A stretch of DNA of 64,000 nucleotides from Providencia sneebia DSM 19967 (lineage in GTDB: Bacteria; Pseudomonadota; Gammaproteobacteria; Enterobacterales; Enterobacteriaceae): contig NZ_CM001773.1 in the NCBI RefSeq assembly GCF_000314895.2, positions 604,437 to 668,436 of the forward strand, written 5' to 3'. Of this stretch, positions 1 through 9,986 are shown piece by piece (position 1 is the first letter of the stretch; each line of letters begins with the position of its first letter). Made by a program: the position numbers and the translations under genes. Under the pieces are notes generated by a model. It did no database searches, was not told the DNA's origin, and saw nothing but the letters and a program-made list of their open reading frames with translations.

Positions 1-1235
1 TCTGGTCGGCTATAATCGCGGTATATCATGGAAGCAACGGCATCAACTCTTAAGCCATCAAAACCAAAGCGGTCAATCCAGTACACGGCGTTATCTGCTA
101 AAAAGTCGCGAACTTCATGGCTTTTATAGTCATAAATGAGTGTGCCCCAGTCCCGATGCTGTCCCTCTTTAGGGTCAGCATATTCATACAGCGGTGTGCC
201 ATCAAAATTTGCCAATCCACTTGAATCGGAAGGGAAATGGCCGGGAACCCAATCGAGAATAACATTGATATCTTGTCGATGTGCTTCCTCAATAAAGTTG
301 ATCAAATCTTGCGGGGAGCCATAGCGGCTGGTTGGGGAATAAATACCAAGAGGCTGATAACCCCAAGAGCCATCAAAAGGGTGCTCACTAATAGGTAATA
401 TTTCAATATGCGTAAAACCCATATTTTTCACATAAGGGATTAACGTGTTAGCAAGCTCATGATAGGTAAGCCAAGTTTTATGACTTTGTGAGCGCCTCCA
501 TGACCCAAGATGAACTTCATAAATAGAGATAGGGGCATTGCGTTGATTGGCTTTTATCTGTGAATTTTTTACCGTACATTTCTTCGGTAAAGGTGAGACA
601 ATGGATGTGGTATCTGGTCGTAATTGGCTACGAAATGCGTAAGGGTCTGATTTTAGGTGAATCGTACCGTCTTTATCGAGTATTTCATATTTATAATGAA
701 CACCCGCTTGAATACCGGGCAGAAAAATTTCCCAGACACCGCTTTCAGGGCGATAACGCATAGGATAACGGCGTCCATCCCAAAAATTAAATTCGCCCAC
801 CACTGAAACTCGCTGTGCATTCGGTGCCCAAACACAAAAATGGGTGCCTGAGATATCCGCAATCTGCCTTAAATGTGCGCCAAGTTTTTCAAAGGAAAAA
901 CTTTTCATATTACTATTATCCAATAACGCACCAAAACGATAAGGGTCTTCAATAATTTGTTGAGTATCATCCCAATCAACTTGTAATACATAGGTGAATT
1001 TTTTGGGCAGTGTGGTGACTGAGCCTGAGAAAAAACCACGTTCATCAAGCTTTGTTAGCTGAATAATAGGTTTTGCTGTAAATCTATCAAGGACAATCAC
1101 TTGTTGAGCATTTGGTAATAACACACGAAAGTATGTTGATTTATCTTTTTGATGCATACCAAGAAAAGAGAAGGGATCTTGGTAATTTCCTGCAAATAAT
1201 TTATCGATAATTGAGTATTGCTGGATATCTTCCAT
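1..1235 (-). CDS. glgB: 1,4-alpha-glucan branching enzyme, 5' part (runs off the left edge)
   Basis: Glycogen branching enzyme of GH13, which transfers alpha-1,4 chains to alpha-1,6 positions in the cytoplasm. About 411 codons of a roughly 730-residue protein lie in the window, and the reading frame is open throughout. The start is ATG at 1235 (MEDIQQYSIIDKLF). Seen in order: an N-terminal carbohydrate-binding region with SFLGMH, a second early-set domain with FCVWAPNAQRVSVVGEFN, then the start of the catalytic barrel with YEVHLGSWRR, HIEILPISEHPFDGSWGYQ and DGLRVDAVASM. The Asp at residue 398 in RVDAV matches the nucleophile of the E. coli enzyme. In E. coli glgB lies near glpD, which fits the glp genes further right. 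Confidence 0.96.
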   Translation of the reverse strand, partial: MEDIQQYSIIDKLFAGNYQDPFSFLGMHQKDKSTYFRVLLPNAQQVIVLDRFTAKPIIQLTKLDERGFFSGSVTTLPKKFTYVLQVDWDDTQQIIEDPYRFGALLDNSNMKSFSFEKLGAHLRQIADISGTHFCVWAPNAQRVSVVGEFNFWDGRRYPMRYRPESGVWEIFLPGIQAGVHYKYEILDKDGTIHLKSDPYAFRSQLRPDTTSIVSPLPKKCTVKNSQIKANQRNAPISIYEVHLGSWRRSQSHKTWLTYHELANTLIPYVKNMGFTHIEILPISEHPFDGSWGYQPLGIYSPTSRYGSPQDLINFIEEAHRQDINVILDWVPGHFPSDSSGLANFDGTPLYEYADPKEGQHRDWGTLIYDYKSHEVRDFLADNAVYWIDRFGFDGLRVDAVASMIYRDYSRP

Positions 1236-1891
1236 CACATCTTCCTGTCAAACCTTCAGTTTTTGCTGCGGTTTATTGCTAAGCTTTGGGATGAATCAAC
1301 GAATATTTATCTTCCTATAAGTTGTTGTTAGCTGCATTTACCTAGGTCACATATATATAAATCACAAATTATTTATGCTTTTTAGATATTTTTATAATTA
1401 GTTAACAACAAAAATGATTATGTATAGACATATTATCGTAAGCCATCTGAAAGTATCATTGTTTAAGAATAATGATTACGAAGTCTAATATTTTAAAAAA
1501 TCAAATTACATTTAATGATAGCTTAATTGTGATTTGTTTTTCATGTATTAGAATTTAACTTTAATAATTATAGTCATTAAATCAATAAGGTTGGTGTTGA
1601 TGAAGACAAAGAGTAACTTAATAAATCTAGAATTGTTTTTTTTATTATGATAATAAATATTGATATTAATATGTCAATAAAAATAATCTTTATATTTCAG
1701 AATATTAAAGAATCTATTTTAGACATTCCTTATCATATTTTTTGTCTTTTCAAGGTTAAAAGTATGATGATGATAGAATAGATAAAGATAAAAAATTAAT
1801 ATTAGTAACTGTAATTCACTATTGCTTTCTGTGCTTTACTCCGTGAAGATAAGAGAAGTTATTAATTAAGTTTGAAGCCTTGAGAGTTATT
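1236..1891. other. AT-rich divergent intergenic region between glgB and emrA
   Basis: This stretch of about 650 bases is strongly AT-rich and holds the promoters of two divergent genes. The only coding candidate is a 16-codon ORF at 1600-1650 (reported separately). I see no repeat, RNA gene or clear operator. Confidence 0.5.
1600..1650 (+). CDS. Possible 16-residue small ORF upstream of emrA
   Basis: ATG at 1600 is preceded by AAGG nine bases upstream and reads MKTKSNLINLELFFLL before TGA. The charged start followed by a hydrophobic end could be a tiny membrane peptide or leader. It lies about 240 bases before emrA, with no hairpin between that I can recognise. In such AT-rich DNA this may be chance. 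Confidence 0.15.
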   Translation: MKTKSNLINLELFFLL

Positions 1892-3064
1892 ATGGATCAA
1901 TCGATAAATTCAACTGAAAGTAATCAACAAAAGAGTAATGAAAAGCGTAGAAAATTATGGATGGTGATTGCATCAATCATTATTGTATTGCTTTTTGTCG
2001 CTTATGGTGCGTATTGGTTTTTGGTACTTCGTTTTCAAGAATATACGGATGATGCTTATGTCTCTGGTGTTCAAGTGCCTATTGTTGCACAAACAACGGG
2101 GAATGTTATTCAAGTAAACTTTGAAAATACTGATTTAGTTAAAGCGGGTGATGTGTTAGTCGTTTTAGATAAGACGAATGCACAACTTGCTTATGAACAA
2201 GCTAAGCATAATTTAGCGAGCACAGTTCGCCAAACTAAAGAGCTCTATTTCAATGGTGATGAATATCAAGCACAAATACAAAAAAATCGTATTTCGCTTG
2301 CACAAGCTCAGAAAGATTATCAACGACGTGCAGCATTAGGTCGTAGTGGCACGATTTCAAAAGAAGATCTGCAACACTCGCTTGAAGCTGTGCAATTGGC
2401 ACAAGCAGCGCTCGACATATCCATTCAGCAATACAATGCAAATCGCGCATTGTTACGCAATACTGAATTGAAAAAACAGCCTGCTATTGAACAAGCGGCT
2501 GATAATGTACGCACTGCGTGGATTGCTCTGCAACGTACTGAAATTAAAAGCCCAATGACAGGCTATGTTTCTCGTCGTAATGTCCAAGTCGGTTCACAAG
2601 TTAGTTCACAAAGTTCATTAATGGCTGTTGTTCCGGCTCAACCAGTATGGGTTGATGCTAACTTTAAAGAAACGCAGCTCAGTAATGTGCGTATTGGTCA
2701 GCCAGTGACATTAACCAGTGATTTTTATGGTGATGACATTATTTTTACAGGCAAAGTGGTTGGCTTAGATATGGGAACCGGGAGTGCTTTTTCTTTATTA
2801 CCAGCACAGAATGCGACAGGTAACTGGATCAAAGTTGTACAACGTTTACCTGTACGTGTTGAGCTTGACCCTGAGCAAGTTGCAAAATATCCGTTGCGTA
2901 TTGGGCTTTCAATGAATGCAACAATTGATATTAAAGATCTCAATGGTCCTGTATTAGCTAAAGTTCAGCGCGACACTCCTGCTTTTGAAAGTGACGCTCT
3001 GGTCTTAAAGCTTAACGATGTTGATCACGTGATTGACACCATTATTAACGAGAACGCGGATTAG
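1892..3064 (+). CDS. emrA: EmrA, multidrug efflux membrane-fusion protein
   Basis: Periplasmic adaptor linking the EmrB pump to an outer-membrane channel for drug efflux. It has 390 residues, the same length as E. coli EmrA. Seen: a cytoplasmic Lys/Arg-rich start, one membrane segment at about residues 25-45, the FQEYTDDAYVSG motif that opens the lipoyl half-domain, a coiled-coil hairpin (about 95-200), and the closing motifs SPMTGYVSRR and VDANFKETQ. MGTGSAFSLLPAQNATGNWIK is nearly identical to E. coli over its length. TTG at 1880 is an alternative start, but ATG 1892 has GAGAG eight bases upstream and gives the family N-terminus. It overlaps the untranslated lead-in of emrB by a few bases. 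No emrR-type MarR regulator gene lies next to it. Confidence 0.95.
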   Translation: MDQSINSTESNQQKSNEKRRKLWMVIASIIIVLLFVAYGAYWFLVLRFQEYTDDAYVSGVQVPIVAQTTGNVIQVNFENTDLVKAGDVLVVLDKTNAQLAYEQAKHNLASTVRQTKELYFNGDEYQAQIQKNRISLAQAQKDYQRRAALGRSGTISKEDLQHSLEAVQLAQAALDISIQQYNANRALLRNTELKKQPAIEQAADNVRTAWIALQRTEIKSPMTGYVSRRNVQVGSQVSSQSSLMAVVPAQPVWVDANFKETQLSNVRIGQPVTLTSDFYGDDIIFTGKVVGLDMGTGSAFSLLPAQNATGNWIKVVQRLPVRVELDPEQVAKYPLRIGLSMNATIDIKDLNGPVLAKVQRDTPAFESDALVLKLNDVDHVIDTIINENAD

Positions 3065-3080
3065 CCCGAAAGGAGTGGCT

Positions 3081-4607
3081 GTGGCAGATATTCAACCACT
3101 AAAGGGCTCGAAACTGGTATGGGCAACCATTGCATTGTCTTTAGCGACCTTTATGCAGGTACTCGACTCGACAATTGCTAACGTTGCTATTCCAACGATT
3201 GCGGGGAATCTCGGCGTTTCGATGTCGCAAGGAACTTGGGTTATTACCTCATTCGGGGTATCAAATGCGATCTCAATCGCTATCTCAGGTTTTCTGGCGA
3301 AACGCTTTGGGGAGGTACGCGTTTTCTTATGGGCGACGGCATTATTTACCATATTTTCGTTATTATGTGGCTTCTCTGACAGCCTTGGAATGTTAATTCT
3401 CTGCCGTGTCTTACAAGGCGCGGTAGCAGGGCCTGTTATTCCATTATCTCAAAGTTTGATAATGCGTTGCTATCCACCCAAAATGCAAAATATGGCACTA
3501 GCATTTTGGTCTATGACCATCATTTTAGCCCCTGTATTTGGTCCTATCTTTGGGGGTTATATCAGTGATAACTTCCATTGGGGATGGATCTTCTTTATGA
3601 ACGTTCCATTGGGTATCTTTGTTGTTATTGTTGGATCAATAATTCTCAAAGGAATGGAATCAAAAGTCATTAAAGTTCCCTTCAATGTTATTGGATTAGC
3701 ATTATTATCGGTCGGTGTTGGTTGTCTACAAGTTTTACTGGATAAAGGGAAAGAATTAGGTTGGTTAGCTTCGAATGAGATTGTGATCTTAGCCGTTATC
3801 TCTGCGATTGCATTAGTATTCTTGGTTATTTGGGAACTCACAGATAAAAATCCTATTGTGGAGTTGGCGTTATTTAAATCGCGTAATTTTACCATTGGGA
3901 CAATTTCTGTCAGCCTTGCTTATATGGCATATTTCGGGGCGATAGTTTTATTACCTCAGTTGTTACAGGAGGTATATGGCTACACGGCAACCTGGGCCGG
4001 TCTAGCACTTGCACCAATAGGTTTATTGCCCGTATTGTTCTCGGCACCTGTGGCAAAATTATCTGATTTCCTTGATATCCGTTGGATAGTTACATTTAGT
4101 TTTGTGTTCTATGCGATTTGTTTCTTCTGGCGAGCATATACTTTTGAGCCATCAATGAGCTTTTCCGCTGTTGTTTGGCCACAATTAGTACAAGGAATGG
4201 CGGTTGCGTGCTTCTTTATGCCGTTGACAACGTTAACACTTTCAGGATTACCGCCTGAAAAACTCGCTTCTGCATCAAGCTTAGCGAACTTTTTTAGGAC
4301 ATTAGCGGGTTCAATTGGTACATCGATTACAACCACAATGTGGAGTGATAGAGAATCTTTGCATCATAGCCAATTGACAGAATATATTACGGATTACAAT
4401 CCTGAATCTCTTGAAATGTATAAAGAGATGGGAGCTGCTGGATTTAGCCAAGAACAGACATCTGGTTTTATTGCCCAAGAAATTACCAGTCAAGGATTGA
4501 TTATCGCGGCAAATGAAATTTTCTGGTTATGTGGTTGGGTCTTTATTGCTCTGATTATTACAGTGTGGTTTGCGAAGCCACCATTTGGTAATAAAGCCAG
4601 TAAATAA
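3081..4607 (+). CDS. emrB: EmrB, multidrug efflux MFS transporter (DHA2 family)
   Basis: Proton-driven inner-membrane drug exporter with 14 predicted membrane segments. It has 508 residues (E. coli 512). Family motifs seen are SLATFMQVLDSTIANVAIPT in helix 1, the motif-C-like region around GPIFGGYISDNFHWGWIFF, and NEIFWLCGW near the C-terminus. The frame is open from 3033, but GTG at 3081 has AGGAG five bases upstream and matches the family start (MADIQPLKG). The gene follows emrA by 16 bases, so the two are co-transcribed, and a strong terminator follows. Confidence 0.95.
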   Translation: MADIQPLKGSKLVWATIALSLATFMQVLDSTIANVAIPTIAGNLGVSMSQGTWVITSFGVSNAISIAISGFLAKRFGEVRVFLWATALFTIFSLLCGFSDSLGMLILCRVLQGAVAGPVIPLSQSLIMRCYPPKMQNMALAFWSMTIILAPVFGPIFGGYISDNFHWGWIFFMNVPLGIFVVIVGSIILKGMESKVIKVPFNVIGLALLSVGVGCLQVLLDKGKELGWLASNEIVILAVISAIALVFLVIWELTDKNPIVELALFKSRNFTIGTISVSLAYMAYFGAIVLLPQLLQEVYGYTATWAGLALAPIGLLPVLFSAPVAKLSDFLDIRWIVTFSFVFYAICFFWRAYTFEPSMSFSAVVWPQLVQGMAVACFFMPLTTLTLSGLPPEKLASASSLANFFRTLAGSIGTSITTTMWSDRESLHHSQLTEYITDYNPESLEMYKEMGAAGFSQEQTSGFIAQEITSQGLIIAANEIFWLCGWVFIALIITVWFAKPPFGNKASK

Positions 4608-4654
4608 TAGGTGATGAAGTTTCTTTAGTTTACTATCCCAACTATGATATTTAG

Positions 4655-4686
4655 CGCATGTAAGTTTTCTTGCATGCGTTTTTTTT
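4655..4686 (+). terminator. Rho-independent terminator of emrAB
   Basis: A ten-base-pair stem (CGCATGTAAG with CTTGCATGCG, one G-U pair) with a TTTT loop is followed directly by eight T residues. It lies 47 bases after the emrB stop. Confidence 0.9.
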
Positions 4687-6139
4687 ATTTTTAGATATTG
4701 TCCTTTACCATACCTATATTTTTTATTTTGTTAAATAAATGCTAAAATTAAGGTGTGACGCATTTAATGATTATTGTAGATTATTTAATGTTTATGTTTT
4801 ATCAAAGTTTCTAATGGCACAATATATTTTTTATTTATAGATAATTAATCTTCCTTCTCATATATAGATAGTACAATGCAGTATCATTAAGGTAATTTAT
4901 AATTGAAATTATTTAGTATTAAAAATAAAAAATATAAAATATGCTAAACATTGATAGTGGCATTATTGACGCCAAAATAAGAGTGCTAGTCTAATTTATT
5001 AAAAGAGCTTTTTAGTTAGTCATTTTTTTTGTATAAAAATAGAATATCTAAATCAAATCATTTCATTAAGATTTAATTTTATTAAAACAGTTAATTTAAA
5101 ATTAAATATCAATTATATTCCATTATATAGTTTTTTTGATTACTTAACTCGCGTGTGGTTATATAGAAAAAAAGATAATGATGTAGCGATTCAATTATTA
5201 ACTATATGATTTTTAAAAAATTACTACTCACTATTTGGTATTCATTTATTGATTGTGATGAGTATGTAATTCGATCGTTTGATATAAACACAGTTTTTAA
5301 TTTTTTTTTTATAATAATTTAATATTTAAGGCGGGTTTTTAGGTTTTGAAAATAGTGTTTATCCTACCCAATTGCTCTTTTTTTGATTTGTTTCAATATT
5401 TGCTATATATGTTTAGTGGTAACAAAATGTTGCAATCTTTTTAATTGTATTAATATCGGTATAATATGCCACCAGTGCTATTTAACCTAAAAGTAAATTT
5501 CAGCGGTATACTCCAAATCATTCGAGTTGCTATAGGTAAAAACAAGACTATCTCTCTCAAAACCCTAAAAGAGCATAAAGAGTTAAGTTGCTTTGAGGTT
5601 TACGTGTTGCTAATAGTAATTTAGAAAATATAAGAGTATATACATAGTATTGATGACAAATTTTTCATAAAAACGAACACAGTTATATGGTAACAATATG
5701 CTGATGAGATAAACGTTTTTCTCATCATAAATTAATGCCATAAGAAAAAAGACTTAAAAGTTATTTTTAATAACAGAATATGAACCTCAGATAATTTAAT
5801 TTGCATAAAAATAACAGGTGAAACTATTTCAATAGAATTCCTTGAAAGATAAAGCATTATGTCATTCAGGAGTTTACTTGTATTGCTAAATGCAACTTAA
5901 TTAATGACGGAGATAAAGCGGTGTATTCTTTAAATTAAGTTAATTTATATTTAAGTATATGCCGACGTTATTATTGTAAATAAATTCGAAATTTATGCAT
6001 AAATATAGATATTGATGAATAAATTAGATGCACTTTATTTATTACACAAAACAAGTGAATCAAATAATAACAAATATATTCTTTAAGAGAATAACTATTC
6101 CTAGACATGACTAAAATAACTATTTTTTCGGAGACGACA
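4687..6139. other. 1.45-kb extremely AT-rich region upstream of the fimbrial operon
   Basis: There is no plausible gene here on either strand. Base composition is dominated by A and T, as in H-NS-silenced regions upstream of fimbrial operons. It must hold the fimbrial promoter. I could not find a convincing pair of inverted repeats that would mark an invertible switch, and no recombinase gene is adjacent. A short repeat-like remnant at 5506-5530 is listed separately. Confidence 0.5.
5506..5530. repeat. Remnant of a common intergenic repeat (end motif)
   Basis: The stretch contains CCAAATCATTCGAGTTGC after a GTATACT start. It resembles the end of a repetitive intergenic element that I recall from Photorhabdus, Xenorhabdus and Providencia genomes (TATACCC-like start, AAT.ATTCGAGTTGCA). 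Only this end is recognisable, so it would be a decayed copy. The match is from memory and short. Confidence 0.35.
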
Positions 6140-6700
6140 ATGAACAATAAGTTTGTATTATCTGCTGCTGCTGCCATCATTTTTGCTGCAACTCCTGCTT
6201 TAGCTACTGAAAAGGTTTCAGGGGGTGTGATCCAATTTACAGGTGCAGTAACTGATACGACTTGTACCGTTAATGGTGGTAACCCTAATAACATGACAGT
6301 TGCTTTAGCACCAATTACTGCAGAAATCGCAAGTGACGGTAATAGCTTAATTGATGAAGGTAAAGCACCTTTTTCTATTGAGTTATCTAATTGTGCAGCT
6401 AGCACAACTGCGGGTTCTAAATTAAATATCAGATTTACTTCAGACAAAATTGATAATACTGGCAAATATTTAATCAACAGTGATGCTTCATCTGCAAAAG
6501 CTGGAAATATTGGTATTGCGATCGTTAAAAAAGGTGATACAACTCCGCTTGATTTAAGAGGAAAAACAGCAACAACAATTGCTGATGATAAATCAACAGA
6601 AACTGTTAATTTCTTTGCTCATTATTACAGACCAGCAACAGGTCCTGTTACGCCTGGTAATGTAGCTGCAATGGTAACTTATAGCTTAAGCTACCTATAA
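6140..6700 (+). CDS. Type 1-like fimbrial major subunit (pilin)
   Basis: Structural subunit of a chaperone-usher fimbria. It has 186 residues with a clear signal peptide (MNNKFVLSAAAAIIFAATPALA). The mature protein opens with the family pattern GGVIQFTGAVTDTTC. The conserved disulphide pair is Cys in DTTCTV and Cys in LSNCAAS, and it ends with VTYSLSYL, the donor-strand-type C-terminus with penultimate Tyr. The start is ATG 6140, with GGAGA upstream. An in-frame ATG at 6107 would put extra residues before the signal peptide and is unlikely. It is the first gene of a four-gene operon and is separated from the chaperone by a hairpin. I cannot assign it to a named fimbria. Confidence 0.88.
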   Translation: MNNKFVLSAAAAIIFAATPALATEKVSGGVIQFTGAVTDTTCTVNGGNPNNMTVALAPITAEIASDGNSLIDEGKAPFSIELSNCAASTTAGSKLNIRFTSDKIDNTGKYLINSDASSAKAGNIGIAIVKKGDTTPLDLRGKTATTIADDKSTETVNFFAHYYRPATGPVTPGNVAAMVTYSLSYL

Positions 6701-6723
6701 GATTAACTGCTTTTAATCTCTTT

Positions 6724-6770
6724 CCCCGAATTAATAAATTGTTTGAATATTGATTCGGGGTATCTCTTTT
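6724..6770 (+). terminator. Intercistronic hairpin between pilin and chaperone genes
   Basis: CCCCGAAT pairs with ATTCGGGG across a 21-base loop, and TATCTCTTTTT follows. Such partial terminators after the pilin gene let the major subunit be made in excess over chaperone and usher. Confidence 0.65.
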
Positions 6771-6799
6771 TACTTATTTTCTTCTATTGAAATAAAGAA

Positions 6800-7504
6800 A
6801 TGAAAAAAATAATCTATTCATTATTATTTGTTCTTCTACCAATTTATTCTTATGCAAATGTTGTTATTCAAACAACAAGAATAATTTATCCGGAAGGGAA
6901 TAAGGAAGTTACGACACAATTACGTAACAATAGCTCACAAGATGCGTTGGTTCAGTCTTGGTTGGATGATGGCGATCCTAATTCAACGCCTGAAACAGCA
7001 GATGTGCCTTTTATTTTGACGCCACCCGTGGCGAAAATTGCGGGTAATGGTGGGCAACAATTACGTATTAAATTATTAGATAGCAACTTGCCAAAAGATC
7101 GTGAATCTGTCTTTTATTTGAATACATTAGATATTCCACCATTAAATGAATCGATGCAAAATCAGAATGTCATGCAAATAGCTATTCGTTCACGAATTAA
7201 ATTATTTTATAGACCAGCAAATTTGCCTTTTTCAACATCTGAGATTAAATCTCATGTTGTATTGACTAAATTGGATGGCAGTCGTGCCCTTATTAATAAT
7301 GATACGCCTTACAATTTAAATCTTCTGAAAGTAAAAAATAATGATAAAGCACAGAATATTCTTTCTGAAGGCTTGATGATCTCGCCTTATACCAAACAGG
7401 AAGTTAATTTACAGAATACAAAGTTACTGAATGGCAAAACTGTTGAGTTGACGATTATTAATGACTTCGGTGCCGATGAATCGATGACTGTTCCAATCCA
7501 ATAA
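6800..7504 (+). CDS. Periplasmic fimbrial chaperone (PapD/FimC family)
   Basis: Folds fimbrial subunits by donor-strand complementation and delivers them to the usher. It has 234 residues, a signal peptide of about 19 residues (MKKIIYSLLFVLLPIYSYA), then two Ig-like domains. Seen are the early RIIYPEGNKEVTTQLRN strand with the conserved Arg, the TPPVAKIAGNGGQQLRI region, FYLNTLDIPP, and IRSRIKLFYRPANLP, which carries the conserved Lys before the FYRP motif. It lies 99 bases after the pilin gene and 19 before the usher gene. The ribosome-binding site is weak (AAAGAA). Confidence 0.9.
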   Translation: MKKIIYSLLFVLLPIYSYANVVIQTTRIIYPEGNKEVTTQLRNNSSQDALVQSWLDDGDPNSTPETADVPFILTPPVAKIAGNGGQQLRIKLLDSNLPKDRESVFYLNTLDIPPLNESMQNQNVMQIAIRSRIKLFYRPANLPFSTSEIKSHVVLTKLDGSRALINNDTPYNLNLLKVKNNDKAQNILSEGLMISPYTKQEVNLQNTKLLNGKTVELTIINDFGADESMTVPIQ

Positions 7505-7523
7505 TTATAGTTCTAATCCGATA

Positions 7524-9986
7524 ATGAAAATGATGAAGTATGTTGCGTATATATTTACCTTGCTCATGTGTGATATTTCATACTCATATGCGGCATCATT
7601 TAATATGGATTTCCTATCAGGCGAATCTGCGAAAGCTGATTTGTCACGGTTTGAAAAAAATGCCGTGCTTGCTGATGGTGATTACGAATTAGATGTTTAC
7701 ATTAATCACGAATGGCGTGGGCGCCTGCCTGTTATTATCAAGGATAATAACCATTCAGTCCTAATGACAGCGGCTCAAATAAATGATTTGGGTATCAAAT
7801 TAAATGATAAAGAGAAAAAATATCCAGATGCTGTACCGCTTAGCGATTATTTACAAGAGGGTTCCTATCAGCTGGATTTAAGCCAATTCAAACTGAATAT
7901 TCAAGTTCCGCAAGCTCAATTAATTCAAGGTTTACAAGGCTATATTGCGCCTGAATATTGGGAACGGGGTATTTCGGGGGCATTTGTCTCTTATAGTGGC
8001 AATTATTCCTATAGCAAATATAACAATTCAGCCGACAGTAAGAATAATGATAATGTTTATTTATCACTAAATAGTGGTGTTAATCTCCTAGGCTGGCAAT
8101 TTCGTGATCAGTCTACTTATAATTATGATAATCAAAGTGGTAGCGATTGGATAAATAATAATCGCTATATTCAAAAAGGCCTTCCATCAATAAGTTCTGA
8201 GATCCGTTTAGGTGATAGCTATAGCAAGAGCGATATGTTTGACTCTATTTTTTTCAGAGGCATGACCCTGAAAACAGATATGCGAATGTATCCAGATGCG
8301 ATGCAAGGCTTTTCTCCAGTCGTGCGAGGCGTAGCGCAGTCTAATGCAACGGTAAATATTTACCAAAATAATACACTCATTTATCAAACAACTGTTCCGC
8401 CGGGTGCATTCACCATTGAGGATATTCTGCCAACAGGTTCCGGTGGCGATCTTTCTGTTGAAGTGAAAGAAGCAAACGGCAGTGTTAACCAGTTTATTGT
8501 ACCTTTTTCCTCAGTCCCAAATATGTTGAAAGAAGGGGTAACAAAATATGAATTGTATGCAGGGGAAGCTCGCATCAATTCAAATCATTATCGACCGAAT
8601 TTTATTCAGGGTGGTTACCAACTTGGGATTAACAATACACTGACTGGCTATACAGGTGGTATTGCCAGCGATAATTACTATTCCGTTTTACTCGGTGGAG
8701 GATTTAATTTACCTATCGGTGCAATTTCCATTGATATGTCACATGCACAAAGCCGTTTTGATAATAATGCATCGTTAACTGGTCAAAGTTATAAAGTATC
8801 TTATAGCCGCTATTTTAATCAAACGGGTACGAATTTCTCTTTGGCTGCTTATCGGTATTCAACGAAAGATTATTTAACATTTAGTGATAGCATCGAATTA
8901 AGAGAATGGCTAAATTCAGGCAACTCACCAAGTGGTTTTTCTCATCAGAAAAATACATTTAATATTAATATGAGCCAGGATTTAGGTGAAAATGTGGGTT
9001 CTTTATTTATCTCAGGAACTTTACGTGATTACTGGGGTGAAAATAACAGCAGTAAAGAATACCAAATTGGTTATTCCAATAGTTGGAATAGCATTAACTA
9101 TTCTATTACGACCAGTCGTATTCGCTATAGCAATAATGATCAAAATAGTCATTTAAAAGAAGAACAACGTTACTATTTCAATGTTTCTATACCAATTTCA
9201 CTCTTTGAACAAAGTGCCTATTTAAGTGCTGGGAGTAATTTTAATGACGGAACATATGCAAATAGTAATGTCGGATTAAGTGGTGTTGCTGGAGAAAATA
9301 ATCAGATCAATTATGGCGCTACTGTTTCTGATCAAAATAAAGGTTCAACAAGCCTTAATACCAATTTATCTTATAAAACGTCTGTTGCGACATTAAATAG
9401 CAGCTTTAGCCATTCTTCTGATTATACGCAAATGACCGTTGGGGCAACAGGGAGTATTGTTGCAGTTAAACAAGGTGTTTTAGCCAGTAACCAATTGGGA
9501 GAAACATTTGCCATTATTGATGTTCCTGGTGTTAAAAATGCAGCAATTAATGGAGATAAAACACTAATTACCAATGATGATGGTGTTGCTCTTGTGCCTT
9601 ATTTATCTGCCTATCGTAAAAATATGATAAGACTAGATACTGAAGATACAGATAGTAATACTGAGGTTGTTGGTAATATGAAAGATATTGTTCCCTATGC
9701 GGGGGCGATTACTTATATTCCATTCCAAACGGATAACCGTCAAAATTATATTTTGAAAGCCAACAAAGCGGATGGTAATCCCTTACCTTTCGGTACTGAA
9801 GTTATCAATGAGGAAGGGGAAAATATTGGCTATGTTGGGCAAAGTAGCTTGCTTTTCTTACGTGCAGATACTTTACCTGAAGCAATTTATATCAAAATCA
9901 ATGGTTACCCAAAAGGGCGTTGTGTCATTCATAACCCAATTGTGACTTTAGAAAAACAAAAAAATATTTGTGTAGGAGAAGAGTAA
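7524..9986 (+). CDS. Outer-membrane fimbrial usher (PapC/FimD family)
   Basis: Outer-membrane pore that assembles and secretes fimbrial subunits. It has 820 residues. Seen: a signal peptide ending near SYSYA, the N-terminal chaperone-binding domain starting FNMDFLSGESAKADLSRFEKN, DVYINHEWRGR, the 24-strand barrel region, the plug region around VVRGVAQSNATVNIYQNNTLIYQ with PPGAFTIEDI, and C-terminal domains with GTEV and a Cys pair in GRCVIHNP and KNIC. Its stop codon overlaps the start of the next gene (TAATG), which shows translational coupling. The start could also be one of the two ATGs just downstream of 7524. Confidence 0.92.
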   Translation: MKMMKYVAYIFTLLMCDISYSYAASFNMDFLSGESAKADLSRFEKNAVLADGDYELDVYINHEWRGRLPVIIKDNNHSVLMTAAQINDLGIKLNDKEKKYPDAVPLSDYLQEGSYQLDLSQFKLNIQVPQAQLIQGLQGYIAPEYWERGISGAFVSYSGNYSYSKYNNSADSKNNDNVYLSLNSGVNLLGWQFRDQSTYNYDNQSGSDWINNNRYIQKGLPSISSEIRLGDSYSKSDMFDSIFFRGMTLKTDMRMYPDAMQGFSPVVRGVAQSNATVNIYQNNTLIYQTTVPPGAFTIEDILPTGSGGDLSVEVKEANGSVNQFIVPFSSVPNMLKEGVTKYELYAGEARINSNHYRPNFIQGGYQLGINNTLTGYTGGIASDNYYSVLLGGGFNLPIGAISIDMSHAQSRFDNNASLTGQSYKVSYSRYFNQTGTNFSLAAYRYSTKDYLTFSDSIELREWLNSGNSPSGFSHQKNTFNINMSQDLGENVGSLFISGTLRDYWGENNSSKEYQIGYSNSWNSINYSITTSRIRYSNNDQNSHLKEEQRYYFNVSIPISLFEQSAYLSAGSNFNDGTYANSNVGLSGVAGENNQINYGATVSDQNKGSTSLNTNLSYKTSVATLNSSFSHSSDYTQMTVGATGSIVAVKQGVLASNQLGETFAIIDVPGVKNAAINGDKTLITNDDGVALVPYLSAYRKNMIRLDTEDTDSNTEVVGNMKDIVPYAGAITYIPFQTDNRQNYILKANKADGNPLPFGTEVINEEGENIGYVGQSSLLFLRADTLPEAIYIKINGYPKGRCVIHNPIVTLEKQKNICVGEE

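Noticed and set aside
4687-6139. Invertible promoter switch for the fimbrial operon
   Set aside because: I looked for paired inverted repeats and a nearby site-specific recombinase gene and found neither. Low-complexity AT runs make weak chance matches unavoidable.
5971-6477. 168-codon minus-strand ORF over the fimbrial pilin
   Set aside because: It is a shadow of the pilin gene, whose signal peptide, Cys pair and C-terminus are all on the plus strand.
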